Below, piece after piece: positions 32,201 through 40,824 of a stretch of DNA of 64,000 bases. The DNA comes from Hippasteria phrygiana (Eukaryota; Echinodermata; Asteroidea; Valvatida; Goniasteridae). The stretch covers positions 1 to 64,000 of the forward strand of contig JAZGUH010000420.1 in the NCBI GenBank assembly GCA_037893225.1, in the 5' to 3' direction. Every line of letters starts with the position of its first letter. Positions within the stretch are counted from its first letter, which is position 1. The notes under the pieces are model-generated. The model had not been told where the DNA came from. It saw nothing but the letters and a program-made list of their open reading frames with translations, and did not search any database. The position numbers and the translations under genes are program-made.

Positions 32201-35048
32201 ATACTATATTAGGCCTACCACCAGGTTCAGATCGTACCATTTGCAAGAGACCATTTCGAGCCCGCATCGGTCTGAGCAGCCACATGCTGACTCGCCGATC
32301 CCAGTCTACCCGACCAGTGACATCACGGCCACCATCTCCAGGGATGGACGAACACAACCAAGTAAACACGACACCTTGAATTATTTCCAACGACCAATGC
32401 GCATGATGAAAGCAACCGGATACTCTAACTTTAAACCTCCGCAGCTGGGTTGCATTTTTGAAAATTGACATCTACAGTGCTGCGTTATTTGTACTGGCTA
32501 CGCAAGATTTGAATGGAATTGATCATAACATCACGTCTCCCTTTCTGGACCTGGGGCTATGATCGTATACAGGTAACCAGAAAAAAACAAGACCCGAAAG
32601 TTATGCAGGAAGTTTGGATAGATCACATGGTTATAACGTTATGTCCAGAAAGGGTAATGACAAACACTAGCTGAGAAGAATATAATCGAACAGCTCAAGT
32701 TGAATCGATTGTATTGGTTCTCAGTCATGAGGAACTCTACAGGGCTGTTTTCTTTTTAAAGATGCGATCATGCAATTATTATGAGCATGTTGCCGTATGC
32801 CGAGTTGTCATGCATCAATGAAGGCCGTCGTGTGAGCAAAGTCCAAGTAGCATATGCCTATACTTGTCCAATTGTTAGAAGGGCTAACAGATTAAAGTTA
32901 TTTAGAAATAGGTTTCCGGAACAAGGTCCGTAGACTTCCGGGAAGTAATTCTGATTATAAAACTAGAGCAGAGAAAATCCGCTGGAAACACAACGCTCAG
33001 CTTTAAAAATTTGATGGGTCTTTCAATTCGTTTATTTGACGAAACGCTGTAAAACCAAAGACGAAAAAGTACTTTGGAGCCGGATGGGAATTTCCCCTTG
33101 TTTTTTCGCGGTTTTTCGCCCATCCCGTAAATCAGCAATAGGCTTCTACTGGAGAGTTGAAAATTTAACCGTATAATGGATTTACTTGTGTAAATATGTT
33201 GTATGTTTGTGTAAATATTCAGTTTTAAGTGAAAATATGCGGGGCCCCAATGGAACCCATGTTTTGAAACTGTTTGGGCACACCCTGGGTAAAGAAATGT
33301 AATAAATAAATAAATAAATAAATATGGTTGCGTGTACATCCAAACTCCACCAATAGAAATTAAATGAATCCTTCCATTAAACAATACCAGTACTACTCGC
33401 AACGGTAGGGCCATATAAACAAGTTTTATGTTACCTGAAAAAATACATATGTCTATAGAACTCTGCCTCTTTCGATACAGTTCTATTCATATACAAACGG
33501 ATAATTGACTAAGTGTCTATTTCGGGGGAAATTCGATATTGATCCTTTTTCTCATGATAAAATCATGAACGATAGTGACAGAGTTATACCCATATCACTG
33601 AAGGAGAATTTTTAGTGTAAAATTGCTTGTAACCCTAAAGATCCCCCTCACTGCATTGTCACTCACCGTGTTTAAATTTTGGTTTTAACACACTGCAAAA
33701 AACTTAAGTCAACACCATGTGATGTCTATATTGAACAATTCGTCCAATACAGGGAAACATTTTTCGTCAATACCCCCACTAAAATTGGTCAGGAACAGCA
33801 AAACCTTGGAAAATAATCAACCCTCCTTGCTAATAATAATGTGTAAACATATGGCACAATCTATTATTTCAAGATTTATACCACATAACTTTTCCATCTA
33901 TTATGACCATACACTGACAAGAACATCTAACGCAGCAATCACAAACTTTCTTTCCCTATATTGCATAATTAAAGTCAAAAAATTAAAGGACGTGCCAACT
34001 GGTTATACAATTGTGAACACAAATGGATGGTTAGTTTCCAAGATGTTGCTGTTACTGACTGAATAGGTGGGGGGGGGGGGGGGGGGGGTATCAAAGTAAA
34101 ATCTTTCCTCATAACTCTTAGGTCCAGACAGTGGTACCTTGGGGTTACGTACGATTCTATTCAAATCTTGTACATTATTTCATTTTTAGCAGTTTTAAAT
34201 TCCACCTGAATGAAACGATCTAAAATGAAAGTATTTTCCATGTATAACTTAAATTCGGGCACTAAGACTTCAGAAATGGTGAAAATTTAACGATTCCTTA
34301 TTTAGTGGATAACACAAGAAAACAAAAAGAATAATTGTTCGTAATCCTAAAACCCTTTTCTTTTTTTAAGCATGCACACGAATACTAATATAACCACGAT
34401 AACAAGACTGCGAGACGACTTCCGTCAGATAAACGGAGACAGTCTGGTTAAATGACCTACCTGAGAAGGCATCCCCGCCTCGGGAGCTGGACTCTTGAAT
34501 TGATAAATTTTTCGTATTTCTTCCAGCTCCTCCTTACGTTGCGTCTCCTTCCGCGGGTCATGCTGGGGTAGCATGGAGTCGTACTGAACGTAGATCACGC
34601 TCTTCTTGGCCGGAATCCACCGGTGGACGGGGAACACGTACGGCTCCTTCTTATCGCTGCCCTTCGGCGCCTCGTAGATGTCGATCTTCTCCAGGTACCA
34701 GGGGTCGAAGGCGCCGTGCTGGTCCCGCCAGAGCTCGATCTCGTGCACGGCACCGAAGTCGGCCGGGAGTTTGGCTTGGAACTCGTCGGTCTTGCCCCTC
34801 TCGAAGTCGTCGTGGAAGAGCTTATCGAGCCGAATCCGTTTAGAGGCGACCTTGTCTGCATTGTGGAGGACGATGTAGATGTTGGCATCGGTGCCAGCAC
34901 CCCTGAGGTCCCCGGTCTTAACGAGGATCTTGTAGTGGGTGTGGGTATTGGCCAAGTTGTCATCGGACGACACCTCCTTTATTGCTGTCCCCTGACCGTC
35001 GGCAACATCATCATCAGTCCCACGGCAACAACTAAGAAGGCATGACAT
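12595..35048 (-). CDS. LOX-A: complete PLAT-domain lipoxygenase, 12 exons, 695 aa
   Basis: Twelve exons with GT-AG borders and matching phases total 2,088 nt including the stop: 35048-34461, 25998-25954, 24739-24614, 23660-23563, 23034-22902, 21425-21330, 20137-19923, 19375-19116, 17092-17019, 15572-15399, 13056-12893, 12709-12595. The order is PLAT/LH2 beta-barrel (about residues 38-155), then the helical catalytic domain. Non-haem iron ligands are seen at His388 and His393 (YHQSCNH), His574 and Asn578 (SHGVANF) and the terminal Ile695 (PNAISI). Known for the family: stereospecific dioxygenation of polyunsaturated fatty acids, with the PLAT domain aiding calcium-dependent membrane docking. 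Positional specificity cannot be read here. Invertebrate relatives are often named allene oxide synthase-lipoxygenase-like, but no catalase-like AOS domain is present: exon 1 starts directly before PLAT. LOX-B is its tandem paralogue. Confidence 0.95.
12893..13056 (-). CDS. LOX-A exon 11
   Basis: 164 nt, SPRTEKDILDSLPDKYVTLE through LLSEKTTNSLGDFEMQYGFC to ALE plus two bases. LLS-x-x-T-NSLGDFE is a lipoxygenase signature. Acceptor GCAG, donor GTAAGC. Confidence 0.94.
13121..14121. mobile_element. 1-kb inverted-repeat element, TIR AGGTTTTCCCGGCCAATTT (LOX-A intron 11)
   Basis: Perfect 19-bp inverted ends at 13121-13139 and 14103-14121, inserted in an AAT-rich microsatellite. ATTCAA words crowd the left half and TTGAAT words the right half. 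No transposase frame. Duplicate at 42890-43906. Confidence 0.78.
14122..14211. repeat. AAT microsatellite
   Basis: About 85 bp of AAT repeats with one ATTAT break, directly after the 1-kb element. A shorter version is at 43907-43953. Confidence 0.9.
14212..14440. mobile_element. GTCGCCC stem-loop element (LOX-A intron 10)
   Basis: Contains GGGCGACACGAGTGTCGCCC and AGGGCGACACCAAATTGTCG hairpins. A related copy sits at 48473-48700 in LOX-B, but in intron 8. In both places an AAT run precedes it. Confidence 0.6.
14527..14598 (+). mobile_element. tRNA-derived SINE head (LOX-A intron 10)
   Basis: Same family, with changes in the acceptor and D arm; the B box is intact. The LOX-B counterpart is at 44034-44105, so it predates the duplication. 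Confidence 0.65.
14742..14966 (-). pseudogene. Unrecognised protein-like fragment in LOX-A intron 10
   Basis: After an ATTTTCAG acceptor-like site, the minus strand is open for about 70 codons, with MLVILVMKKMYNRIEAWSML and TAISALYLRTSSFING, ending IVAGLA-stop. It looks like the last exon of a membrane protein, but I do not recognise the family. In the duplicate (44205-44480) a base insertion shifts the frame, so it is probably not a live gene. It cannot splice in frame to LOX-A exon 10. Confidence 0.3.
15399..15572 (-). CDS. LOX-A exon 10 (third histidine and asparagine iron ligands)
   Basis: 174 nt, GIPADGKFATVEDIIRTVTP, then FICSVSHGVANFAQYDDF with His574 and Asn578, then YMRMAPPTDK. Phase 0 at both ends. 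Confidence 0.95.
16402..16553. mobile_element. Hairpin MITE present only in unit 1 (LOX-A intron 9)
   Basis: About 150 bp; the left half ACTTCTTCGCAAATATAAATA and GGTTGAGACGTACGTCACAA pairs with the right half (ATTGTGACGTCTCAACC, TATTTGCGAAGT). At the matching site in unit 2 (near 45918) the flanks CATAG and CACC are joined, an empty site. Relatives are at 25553 and 62424. Confidence 0.82.
16825..16957. mobile_element. Hairpin element, ends GTAGTAAAACTAGCC (LOX-A intron 9)
   Basis: The two halves are reverse complements (AGTAAAACTAGCC...GGTGA / CACC...GGCTAGCTTTACT) about a GC-rich centre. Duplicate at 46191-46318; a cleaner copy at 26583-26708. Confidence 0.72.
17019..17092 (-). CDS. LOX-A exon 9
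   Basis: 74 nt, AGDYELQEWGRLMATPQDKG then GVGIK, the family's DPELQ-W segment. Acceptor ATAG, donor GTGATT. Protein identical to LOX-B. Confidence 0.9.
17783..17872. repeat. Two poly-G tracts (unit 1), with a counterpart at 47240-47332
   Basis: G runs of about 25 and 14 are separated by a TCTGTCAGGTAACAATAG block. The unit 2 copy has the same layout with different run lengths. Confidence 0.85.
17953..18026 (+). mobile_element. tRNA-derived SINE head, shortened 5' end (LOX-A intron 8)
   Basis: Leader GACCGCCAACATAG joins directly to CACAGTTGGTAGAGC, with loss of the GGGCAAGATA segment; a B box follows. Counterpart at 47419-47490. Confidence 0.62.
19116..19375 (-). CDS. LOX-A exon 8
   Basis: 260 nt, residues 434-521, from SRGLALLIAVDGWVDETMNI to EAHYG. 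It has the RGV-x-ALPNYHYRDDALLVYEA block typical of the family. The segment IGRNGMFHL is where the Gly/Ala stereospecificity (Coffa) residue is expected; which residue it is needs a structural alignment. Confidence 0.94.
19923..20137 (-). CDS. LOX-A exon 7 (first two iron-ligand histidines)
   Basis: 215 nt, VFLPSDPEYTWLLAKMWFNF, then YHQSCNHLGLTHLAMESVAV with iron ligands His388 and His393, and SLSPSHPLFRLLAPHFLFL. Donor GTATGT splits the Ser434 codon. Confidence 0.95.
20325..21323. repeat. 74-bp minisatellite, about 13.5 units (LOX-A intron 6)
   Basis: The unit contains ACCGGTGAGCGAGCAGGG, TTTAGCCAAAAACCAACATC and CAGACTTTCTAGTCAGG; the period is 74-75 bp. The last unit runs into the exon 6 donor on the minus strand. 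Confidence 0.95.
21330..21425 (-). CDS. LOX-A exon 6
   Basis: 96 nt, VVSPIGLFFVDKDKHLIPVA then VQLEQKKGPDNP. Its donor (GTAAGT) sits at the end of the 74-bp minisatellite array that fills the start of intron 6. Confidence 0.93.
22526..22595 (-). mobile_element. tRNA-derived SINE head (LOX-A intron 5)
   Basis: Same family on the minus strand: B box complement GGATTTGAACC and A box region GATAGCTCGCAGCTGGA, then the reverse of the GACCGCCAACA leader. Counterpart at 53961-54029. Confidence 0.65.
22902..23034 (-). CDS. LOX-A exon 5
   Basis: 133 nt, FGVTDEMLGPFLEGMTIQEA through KKKLYYIDYEILQNLPVKQG to TP. It holds the IDYEIL block (VDFELL in vertebrate enzymes). It is almost frozen between copies: one base difference in 133. 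Confidence 0.93.
23465..23535 (-). mobile_element. Second tRNA-like SINE family (LOX-A, before exon 4)
   Basis: The minus strand carries GGTTCGAATCCCCCAGGGCC, a B box plus acceptor-like end. The D-arm region is degraded. Counterpart at 54883-54953. Confidence 0.5.
23563..23660 (-). CDS. LOX-A exon 4
   Basis: 98 nt, from GMKMWRSDIEFGLQRLIRCN to RRFKEVPEK, matching the family block that ends in an RRC(T)-ELP-like segment. Acceptor GCAG, donor GTAAGT splitting the Lys286 codon. Confidence 0.92.
24614..24739 (-). CDS. LOX-A exon 3 (helix alpha-2 region)
   Basis: 126 nt, residues 212-253, from FDLAKRKANCFMQSKLSKAF to YHGKLPKPS. By position it matches the helix that carries the Phe-Tyr cork over the active site in human 5-lipoxygenase; the Phe is kept (Phe212) and the Tyr position is Lys216. 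It is the most diverged exon between the two copies. Confidence 0.92.
24756..24841. repeat. GAAT tetranucleotide microsatellite
   Basis: About 85 bp of GAAT repeats with a few GAAG/AAAT variants, next to LOX-A exon 3. It is absent beside LOX-B exon 3. Confidence 0.9.
25399..25511. mobile_element. Truncated copy of the CCCCTTGCCACC MITE (LOX-A intron 2)
   Basis: Matches the left half of 59188-59402 and stops at the point where unit 1 has lost about 3 kb relative to unit 2. The right TIR is missing. Confidence 0.68.
25553..25715. mobile_element. Hairpin MITE, second copy (LOX-A intron 2)
   Basis: Same family as 16402-16553, with CCTGTACTGG in the arm. The unit 2 duplicate is at 62424-62562. 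Confidence 0.75.
25954..25998 (-). CDS. LOX-A exon 2 (PLAT-catalytic linker microexon)
   Basis: 45 nt, residues 197-211: VVELPSDEKFSFDFA, the conserved linker before the catalytic domain. Acceptor ATAG, donor GTAAGG, phase 0 at both ends. It lies 8.5 kb from exon 1. Confidence 0.9.
26583..26708. mobile_element. Near-perfect hairpin element (LOX-A intron 1)
   Basis: 126-bp palindrome with inverted ends AGTGGTGTAGTAAAACTAGC / GCTAGTTTTACCACACCACT and a centre of CCCCGAGGCGAAGCCGAGGG. No matching copy is seen in unit 2, where this stretch is deleted. Confidence 0.75.
27224..27406. mobile_element. MITE, TIR GCACGATATGGGGCAGAGGG
   Basis: 183 bp with inverted ends GCACGATATGGGGCAGAGGG / CCCTCTGCCCCATATCGTGC and a poly-G tract. 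The unit 2 copy (63838 on) lacks the right half. Confidence 0.75.
27510..29400. other. LOX-A intron 1, no feature recognised
   Basis: Single-copy-looking AT-rich intron sequence with no conserved coding block on either strand. The matching part of unit 2 lies outside the window. Confidence 0.5.
29428..29522. mobile_element. GAATATTCG-rich element, partial (LOX-A intron 1)
   Basis: Shares GGCAAAATGGTA, ATCGAATATTCGG and the end CGGGACAGCCCTA with the complement of 2596-2660. Confidence 0.55.
29727..29872. repeat. 19-bp minisatellite (LOX-A intron 1)
   Basis: About seven units of GTGCGTGCAGTGCGCCCCA. It opens several reading frames, which explains the long frames at 29582-30154. Confidence 0.9.
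31022..32197. mobile_element. hAT-like element with GAGTC/GAGTAC subterminal repeats (LOX-A intron 1)
   Basis: Ends CCAGTGTTGGAGTCGAGTCC and the complement of GGCCAGTGTTGTCGTACTCG, with dense GAGTAC/GAGTC words inside both ends (31027-31195 and 32035-32185). The middle holds a poly-G tract (31433-31453) and AAAAAGCTGCCA-type inverted words. No transposase. Confidence 0.6.
33063..33325 (+). mobile_element. 3' tail of the same LINE family in LOX-A intron 1
   Basis: Closely matches the 3' UTR at 50260-50540, including GGATGGGAATTTCCCCTTG, CTGTTTGGGCACACCCTGGG and a terminal run of ATAA repeats (33300-33323). The coding part is gone. Confidence 0.75.
33769..34108. mobile_element. Second copy of the 4223 MITE, left end worn (LOX-A intron 1)
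   Basis: Shares GAAAATAATCAACCCTCCTT, TACAATTGTGAACACAAATG and the right TIR with 4223-4599. It contains a poly-G tract at 34070-34088. Confidence 0.7.
34461..35048 (-). CDS. LOX-A exon 1 (start codon, PLAT domain)
   Basis: 588 nt, residues 1-196, ending in phase 0 before GTAGGT. The chosen ATG begins MSCLLSCCRGTDDD; the frame is open a little further upstream but has no other ATG. The PLAT domain starts near HYKILVKTGDLRGAGTDANI and includes FHDDFERGKTDEFQ and EIELWRDQHGAFDPWYLEKI. The extra N-terminus of about 35 residues is acidic after a Cys cluster (Cys3, Cys7, Cys8). Confidence 0.94.
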
Positions 35049-35143
35049 GATGGATACTTGCTCCAGTTGCACGGATTTTACTTAGGATCAGGTTAACTTT
35101 CACTCCGTTCACTTTAGCACTGGAGTTGCAACACCCAGAAAAG

Positions 35144-35149
35144 TTTATA
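35144..35149 (-). promoter_or_regulatory. Possible TATA box of LOX-A
   Basis: Minus-strand TATAAA lies about 96-101 nt upstream of the LOX-A start codon. A start site about 30 nt downstream would give a 5' leader of roughly 70 nt with no intervening ATG. Only the hexamer and its spacing support this; no initiator is obvious. Confidence 0.3.
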
Positions 35150-35376
35150 CACAATATGATATAGCCACCCTTGTGTGCAAAGCTAACACGTATCCTGTCA
35201 TGAGCTCAGCGGTTAACTATTAACAATGAAAATTGCCAAGAATTTGATTCATTGGTCTTTTTCTATTGTGAACAGGAAGAAAAGGACGCTGGACATAACA
35301 CGTACGTGCGTAACGCCGATCCGTGGCACGGTCCCCGCAGTGCTTGTGTTAGCCTTGATCAAGGCTGTCAAGCTTT

Positions 35377-36215
35377 GTTCCCTATTAAATGTCCTGAAAT
35401 GTTGCTGTTTGGAAATGTTCCTTATCTTTTATATTAGAGTTGTTCATGCAAAAAAACACGTATAATGTGTTGTAATTAGTGATTAGTGATTACAAAAAGA
35501 AAAATTGGCCAAAAATTCGTGGACGTTCCCTAGTTGGAGTTGGAGATGGCATGGATGATGAAGGTCCACCGTCGGATGCGTCCATGCTTCAGCTTCAATT
35601 CATATACAAATCGTCCCCTATGTTCACGTCTATTTGGCAATAAATTTAGAGGCTGGATGAGGCACACGAACCGATATCTATACTATCATCATGATACAAA
35701 ACAGGTACCACACAATGCGTTGGCGCCAGGGCCCCGCGGCCATCCATTTTTACGAGTACCGTCGTGTCCCGCAACGAGACAGTCCCGATATCCCTACATC
35801 ACCCAAGACGCGGGGAAGGCTTCGCTTAACCCGGCAAGGCTACACAAGCTCCTTACAAGGCTTGCGGCTTGACCATAATGGAATAACAAGTTTATTCCAA
35901 CATGTATTTTTATTTATTAACTATAAAGAAAAGTAATTGAATATCACAAACAGACGGTTATTGTAATAATAATTGCCCAGACGTACTTCAACCAGCTGCG
36001 ACTGGAAATACGACTGGTGAACACGGTCCGCCATTTTGTGGAGTCAAAAATTTGGTTTTACAAAATGGCGGATCGTTATTTGTCACGAAATTAAACCAAA
36101 AACACGCAATTTGAAGGGATAGTTATGTGAATCTTTATATTCTACTTTTAAAAAAGCTTCCCAACCATATCCATTTCAGTTTTATAGCCCAAATCGCAAA
36201 ATCCAAAGCAATGTG
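35377..36215. repeat. Repeated blocks upstream of LOX-A (left pair members)
   Basis: Two blocks, 35377-35502 (GGAAATGTTCCTTATCTTTT, CACGTATAATGTGTTGTAAT) and 35985-36215 (CGACTGGAAATACGACTGGT, then an inverted CCGCCATTTTGTGGAG / TACAAAATGGCGG pair), recur in the same order at 38615-38722 and 38969-39205. Confidence 0.75.
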
Positions 36216-38614
36216 TCCCTTTAAGTTTGACCGATTGCCCCAATTATGCAAAATGCGCCTGCGGTCGACGGGACGTGTAATATAATACCGTTTGAAAAAA
36301 AAACGTGGATGTACTGTACTACTGTGTACAAAAGCCACTTGTCGTACAATGTACATGTACATGTACATGTATATGTATATGTACAATCATGGAGGTTGTG
36401 TTTTCTTCCTCCATGGTACAATGTACATATCCACATATGAACACTGTGGATACATATAGTGTACGTATGTATAGGTACTTGAACTTCAAGTTTGAATAAC
36501 TTGGAGTTTCTGATCTTTCTTGCTACGTCCCAGAATGAGATAATGACAATTTACCTGCAGGTGTGCACTTTAATCTGGGATGTTAATTAGCCAATGTGAA
36601 TGAATAAATGCAGAATAGTCAAATGTTTAAATTATTTTTTATCAAAGATTGATTTTTGCCAGTCTTGTTTAATTACATGTACAAACATGTGGTGCTGCTT
36701 TTTGCAGCCAGCCATGGCCAGGCCCAGTATTGTATTGGATATTTCAGTCCAGTTAGTTGCATGCACAATATATTTAAAGGACGTCTTTGGTCAACTTTTG
36801 ACTGAAAAACGTTTTTACTCACTTTGTCTTCAAGGTGGAGCTTAAATTCATCATTGTCTTAATTATTTATATTTCTCCCAATATAAAATTCCTCCACTAA
36901 ATACATTACATTCCTACATGTGTATAGTAATCCATGTATACATGTACTAATATTTAAAAAAGTGAACATGAAGAAGAGAAGTCTGAAATAGCAAGCCCAG
37001 CAAACCACTTAAATGCAGTGGATTTAAAATCAAAGTAGATGGTTAACTAATTCACTCAATTATTCTAATTCTTGAGGTAAACATAATTTTTCACTGGATA
37101 AAATGTATTTCTGTAAAGATTTAAACCATTATTGTAAAGTTACATTTATGTTAACATATACTTTACCATTGAAGGTTAGAACTGCCACAGAGTTCATGAT
37201 AAATATGAAACACACCATTTGTTACATCTCTTTGTTCATGTATTTTCAATTTCCATCCTGAACAATTGAATTGGCAGATGTACCGGTCATTTACTACTCA
37301 GTGTAAAATAATCGACATTACATGTACATGTGGCATTTAGAAAAATGTATAATACATTTACTTATACAAACTGGCTGGGACGTCCTCCATTCTGAAGTCT
37401 TTTTAAGTTTATCACCTCACATGTTTATACACCAGTGTTCTAGCTCGTACAGTGTACATGCACAATATATAATGTACATGTCATCGGGTAATACCTTCTC
37501 ATAAATGTTTACCTTCACTCAAGCGCGCCTTCATGATTTGACTATGACATGTGTGGAGACCGGAAAAAGGGGGGGGGGGGGGGGGTATCATGAAATTTCC
37601 AAAACCAACCATATAAGGCAACTGAAAATTTCGAAGGGGGGGGGGGGAATGGACACTACGCTGTTTATTACACATGTATTAATTATGGTCCATACACAAA
37701 CCCAAATTTAACCCTCTTTCCGACAATTCTACTGTAATTTCCATGTGAAATTTATAATACCTCCTGGTCTATTTCAATTTTTTTCTTCTGTCTGGTTCTA
37801 TTGTCTAGGGGTGATCTTGTCATAAAGTGTGTGTGGGTGGAGATATATTCCCCATCCCCACAACCCCGAAATCTATGTTTTTGCCTTCACTTTATCAACA
37901 CTTCTTCTTGTCGACAATTTTTTGGGGATTATATTTAACTATAAAATTTGGGCTATTATGTACGCCGTATGTATCACCATTTGTTAATACTTTCTGATAT
38001 GTTTTCCTTTGTATAAAAATTGTTGTTTAAAAAAAGAATTTGAAAATGATCAGTTATGACTGTAATGAAATCAATTGTGATGTAGTTCTTTTAACCAATA
38101 TATGTACACCGACTACTGCATGTATTTTTTCTATTACATGTGGAATAGTAAGCACGTAAACACACTGGCTGTCATCAAAGGTTATAGTTCTAAATTTACA
38201 TTCTGAAGTATTAAAATATACCTCACATGTTCACTCATCATCCGCACAAATATCTCGTATAGGCCTACACTTTATTTAATGTCTAAATAAACTTCAGCTG
38301 CACTACAGAAATCAGCTGCACTACAGCATGGAGGAATGGAGATACTTCGCGGATTTTAACGACACGTACGTCGTGCCTATACTACACGTCAACTTAAAAA
38401 ATATTTCCCACAGACTAGACATGACAGACTGGGTCACGCGGATCGCGTATCGCGCAATCCTTCATTCAAAACAATACAACGGTCGACGCGTCGGGCCGGC
38501 CCGGGCGCGGTGAACTTCAAATTTCCAGACAACGCAACACACATATCATACACAAAAAACCGCACCCAGAGGGTGATGACCGCACCGCGTCCTATTTAAA
38601 GGGACACATTGCCT
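36216..38614. other. LOX-A upstream intergenic region
   Basis: ACATGTAC-rich repeats (36345-36385), two poly-G tracts (37569, 37636) and AT-rich sequence. A CG-rich stretch at 38340-38520 has a 61-codon plus-strand frame (from 38328) that I cannot assign to a protein. Confidence 0.4.
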
Positions 38615-39205
38615 TCAAATGTCATGAAATTTTACTGTTTGGAAATGTTCCTTATCTTTTATAAGAGTTGTTCATGCAAAAAAACACGTATAATGTGTTG
38701 TAATTAGTGATTAGTGATTACGAAACAAAAACATTGGCCGCTTACCCCTGACATCTGACCCGCGATACATAGACGTATTTCCAGTACTAAATACCACCGT
38801 CTAAATAATGCGCAAAATACGCTGTAAGAGTCTTTAGGCTGGCGCCGCAGCCAGTGGCCTTGTGAACCTATCAGATGATCGCCAGGTACAATTCTCTACC
38901 TCTCGACATATCGCCAGTGCTGCGCGCCGTGCCACAGTACATCAAAATGGATCAACAGAACGTACTTAATTCAACCAGATGCGACTGGAAATACGACTGG
39001 TGAACACAGTCCGCCATTTTGTGGAGTCAAAAATTTGGTTCTACAAAATGGCGGACTGCTATTTGTCACGAAATTAAACAAAAACCACGCAATTTGAAGG
39101 GATAGTTATGTGAATCTTTATATTCTACTTTCAAAAAAGCTTCCCAACCATATCCATTTCAGTTTTATAGCCTAAATCGCAAAATCCAAAGCAATGTGTA
39201 CCTTT
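38615..39205. repeat. Repeated blocks upstream of LOX-A (right pair members)
   Basis: Second copies of the blocks at 35377 and 35985. The spacing between blocks is shorter here. It could be a local duplication of the LOX-A upstream region or two copies of one element. Confidence 0.72.
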
Positions 39206-39611
39206 AATCGTGCATGCTCGCCAAGTTATGAATAATTCATTTGTCAAGGTCAAACTCAATCGCTGATTGGCTCCCCCGGAAAGTCGGGGGAGAATGTCGA
39301 AAAAGTAAAGAAAAAGGAAAGAAAAAGTTAAGACCCGCGGACAGAAATATCCAAGACCTTCGTGGAAGAACCGAGCAAAGAACAGTAGAATCGATTCTTG
39401 TCAGAGCGCGTAATATATAAAACATTATCGAATACAATCAGAATCGATTTACTGAGAAACAGCGCCCTCGTTCGGAAGAAAAAAAACGAACACGAAGGTC
39501 TTGGAACCAAGACTAGTTTGCATTCGGTTACTTCGTTCATGGAGGTAGGAAACACAGAAACTAGACTCGTGAGTGTTGGCTATTTACATGCGATAATGCA
39601 GCTACGTCACA

Positions 39612-39660
39612 CGCGCATGCAAATGCCACACAGTTCTGCTCGCGATTTCGCGAGCAGAAC
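39612..39660. repeat. Hairpin GTTCTGCTCGCGA / TCGCGAGCAGAAC
   Basis: Perfect 13-bp arms about TT. It lies in a region with other inverted words (CCAAGACCTTCG at 39350 and CGAAGGTCTTGG at 39494), suggesting one worn inverted-repeat element at about 39330-39870. Confidence 0.7.
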
Positions 39661-39820
39661 TTGCGAAATTCCCAAGACGGTCTTAGCGATTTGGCCGTGG
39701 TGTGTGTGTGTGTGTGTAGCGAGAGGGCGCTGCGCTGTCGGCTATACGTGCGCGCTATACGTCGCACCGCTAAGAACGTCTTGGAACCAAGACTACCACA
39801 CGCGACGCGACTATACGACG

Positions 39821-39860
39821 CGACGGCACGACGCGACGGTGCCGTCGCGTCGTGCCGTCG
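39821..39860. repeat. CG-rich palindrome next to the duplication border
   Basis: 19-bp arms CGACGGCACGACGCGACGG / CCGTCGCGTCGTGCCGTCG separated by TG. It ends 35 bp from the start of unit 2 homology. Confidence 0.85.
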
Positions 39861-40696
39861 GGGCGACGACACGACGCGTAGCAATTCTGTAGCCGTTTTT
39901 CACAATAGGAGAGGACTTCTGCAACAACATCCAATCCAGAATAATCCAGAATACAGTTTGCAAGTGACGATTATATGTTACTAGTTTATTTTGCACATAC
40001 AATCCCGTGAAAAGTACTACGTATCGTGTACAAATTTACCGATTCTAAATTGAGGCCAAAAATCGACATTTATTATAAAAGGCGTGCAGGCTAACATCTC
40101 CAAAATAATCGCCACTCATTGGTATATCAGCAAAAACTTAACGCGGTTAAAAGTATTAATACGAACAGAATTATAGGAAATATACAATAGGCCTACATCA
40201 TTGCGGTACATAATACTACATGCACACTGAAAATGCTGTGTTATCGAAAGCCTTCAGAAAATACAAAATATCTTGAACGTATTGAAAAGTCTGTAAAATA
40301 CCTAGACAACAAAAGAGAAATAAACAAAATATATGTCCAAAGTCAATATGAAAATTAGTCTTTCATACAAAAAGGGTAACCCTGGCACAACGAAAACCCT
40401 GGTGAAAGATAGGTGTTAATGAAAAAAACAAATTGCCCTTTAGTATAATTATGCTTACCACATAATACAAAATACCACTGTAGTTTATCAAAAGAAATTT
40501 CGCAATATAATGCTTTATGCTGCTACATGAATGCATTTATATAGTGCCATATTATCTTACTATACCTACCTTAACTACCGGTACTACACCATTTGCAACA
40601 GACCATGGCGATGTATGTTAAAAAACAAACCCTATTAAATTCTAAAATATGTTTTTATATATCATTCCATAAGAGAAAATCCTCCAAAAATCATCT

Positions 40697-40824
40697 GGGG
40701 TGCGTTCCACTCACGCGAACAATGCAAACTTCTGCCAACTACGCCAACAGTTTTTCATTGGATGTGCACACAATTACAAATTTGGCGAAATTTGGCGAAC
40801 GTTCGCGTGAGTGGAACGCACCCC
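40697..40824. mobile_element. Short MITE, TIR GGGGTGCGTTCCACTCACGC (unit 2)
   Basis: Duplicate of 10967-11088 with a small ATTAC insertion inside. Confidence 0.82.

Larger units (their letters stand above)
10143..39895. repeat. Segmental tandem duplication, unit 1 (holds LOX-A)
   Basis: Sequence from 10143 onward matches sequence from 39896 onward at roughly 96% in the parts compared, in the same orientation and order, through all LOX exons 2-12 and introns, to at least 27509. The offset is 29.75 kb at the left end and grows through indels. Unit 1 therefore spans the whole LOX-A gene plus about 4.8 kb upstream. Confidence 0.88.

Noticed and set aside
38328..38513. 61-codon plus-strand frame starting MEEWRYFADFNDTYVVP
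   Set aside because: It ends near a possible donor (GCGGTGAAC) and lies in CG-rich sequence, so it could be a first exon, but nothing downstream continues it and no family is recognised.
39398..39984. Frames of up to 164 codons around 39.4-40.0 kb
   Set aside because: They cover a worn inverted-repeat element and the CG-rich palindrome; both strands are open and no known protein is seen.
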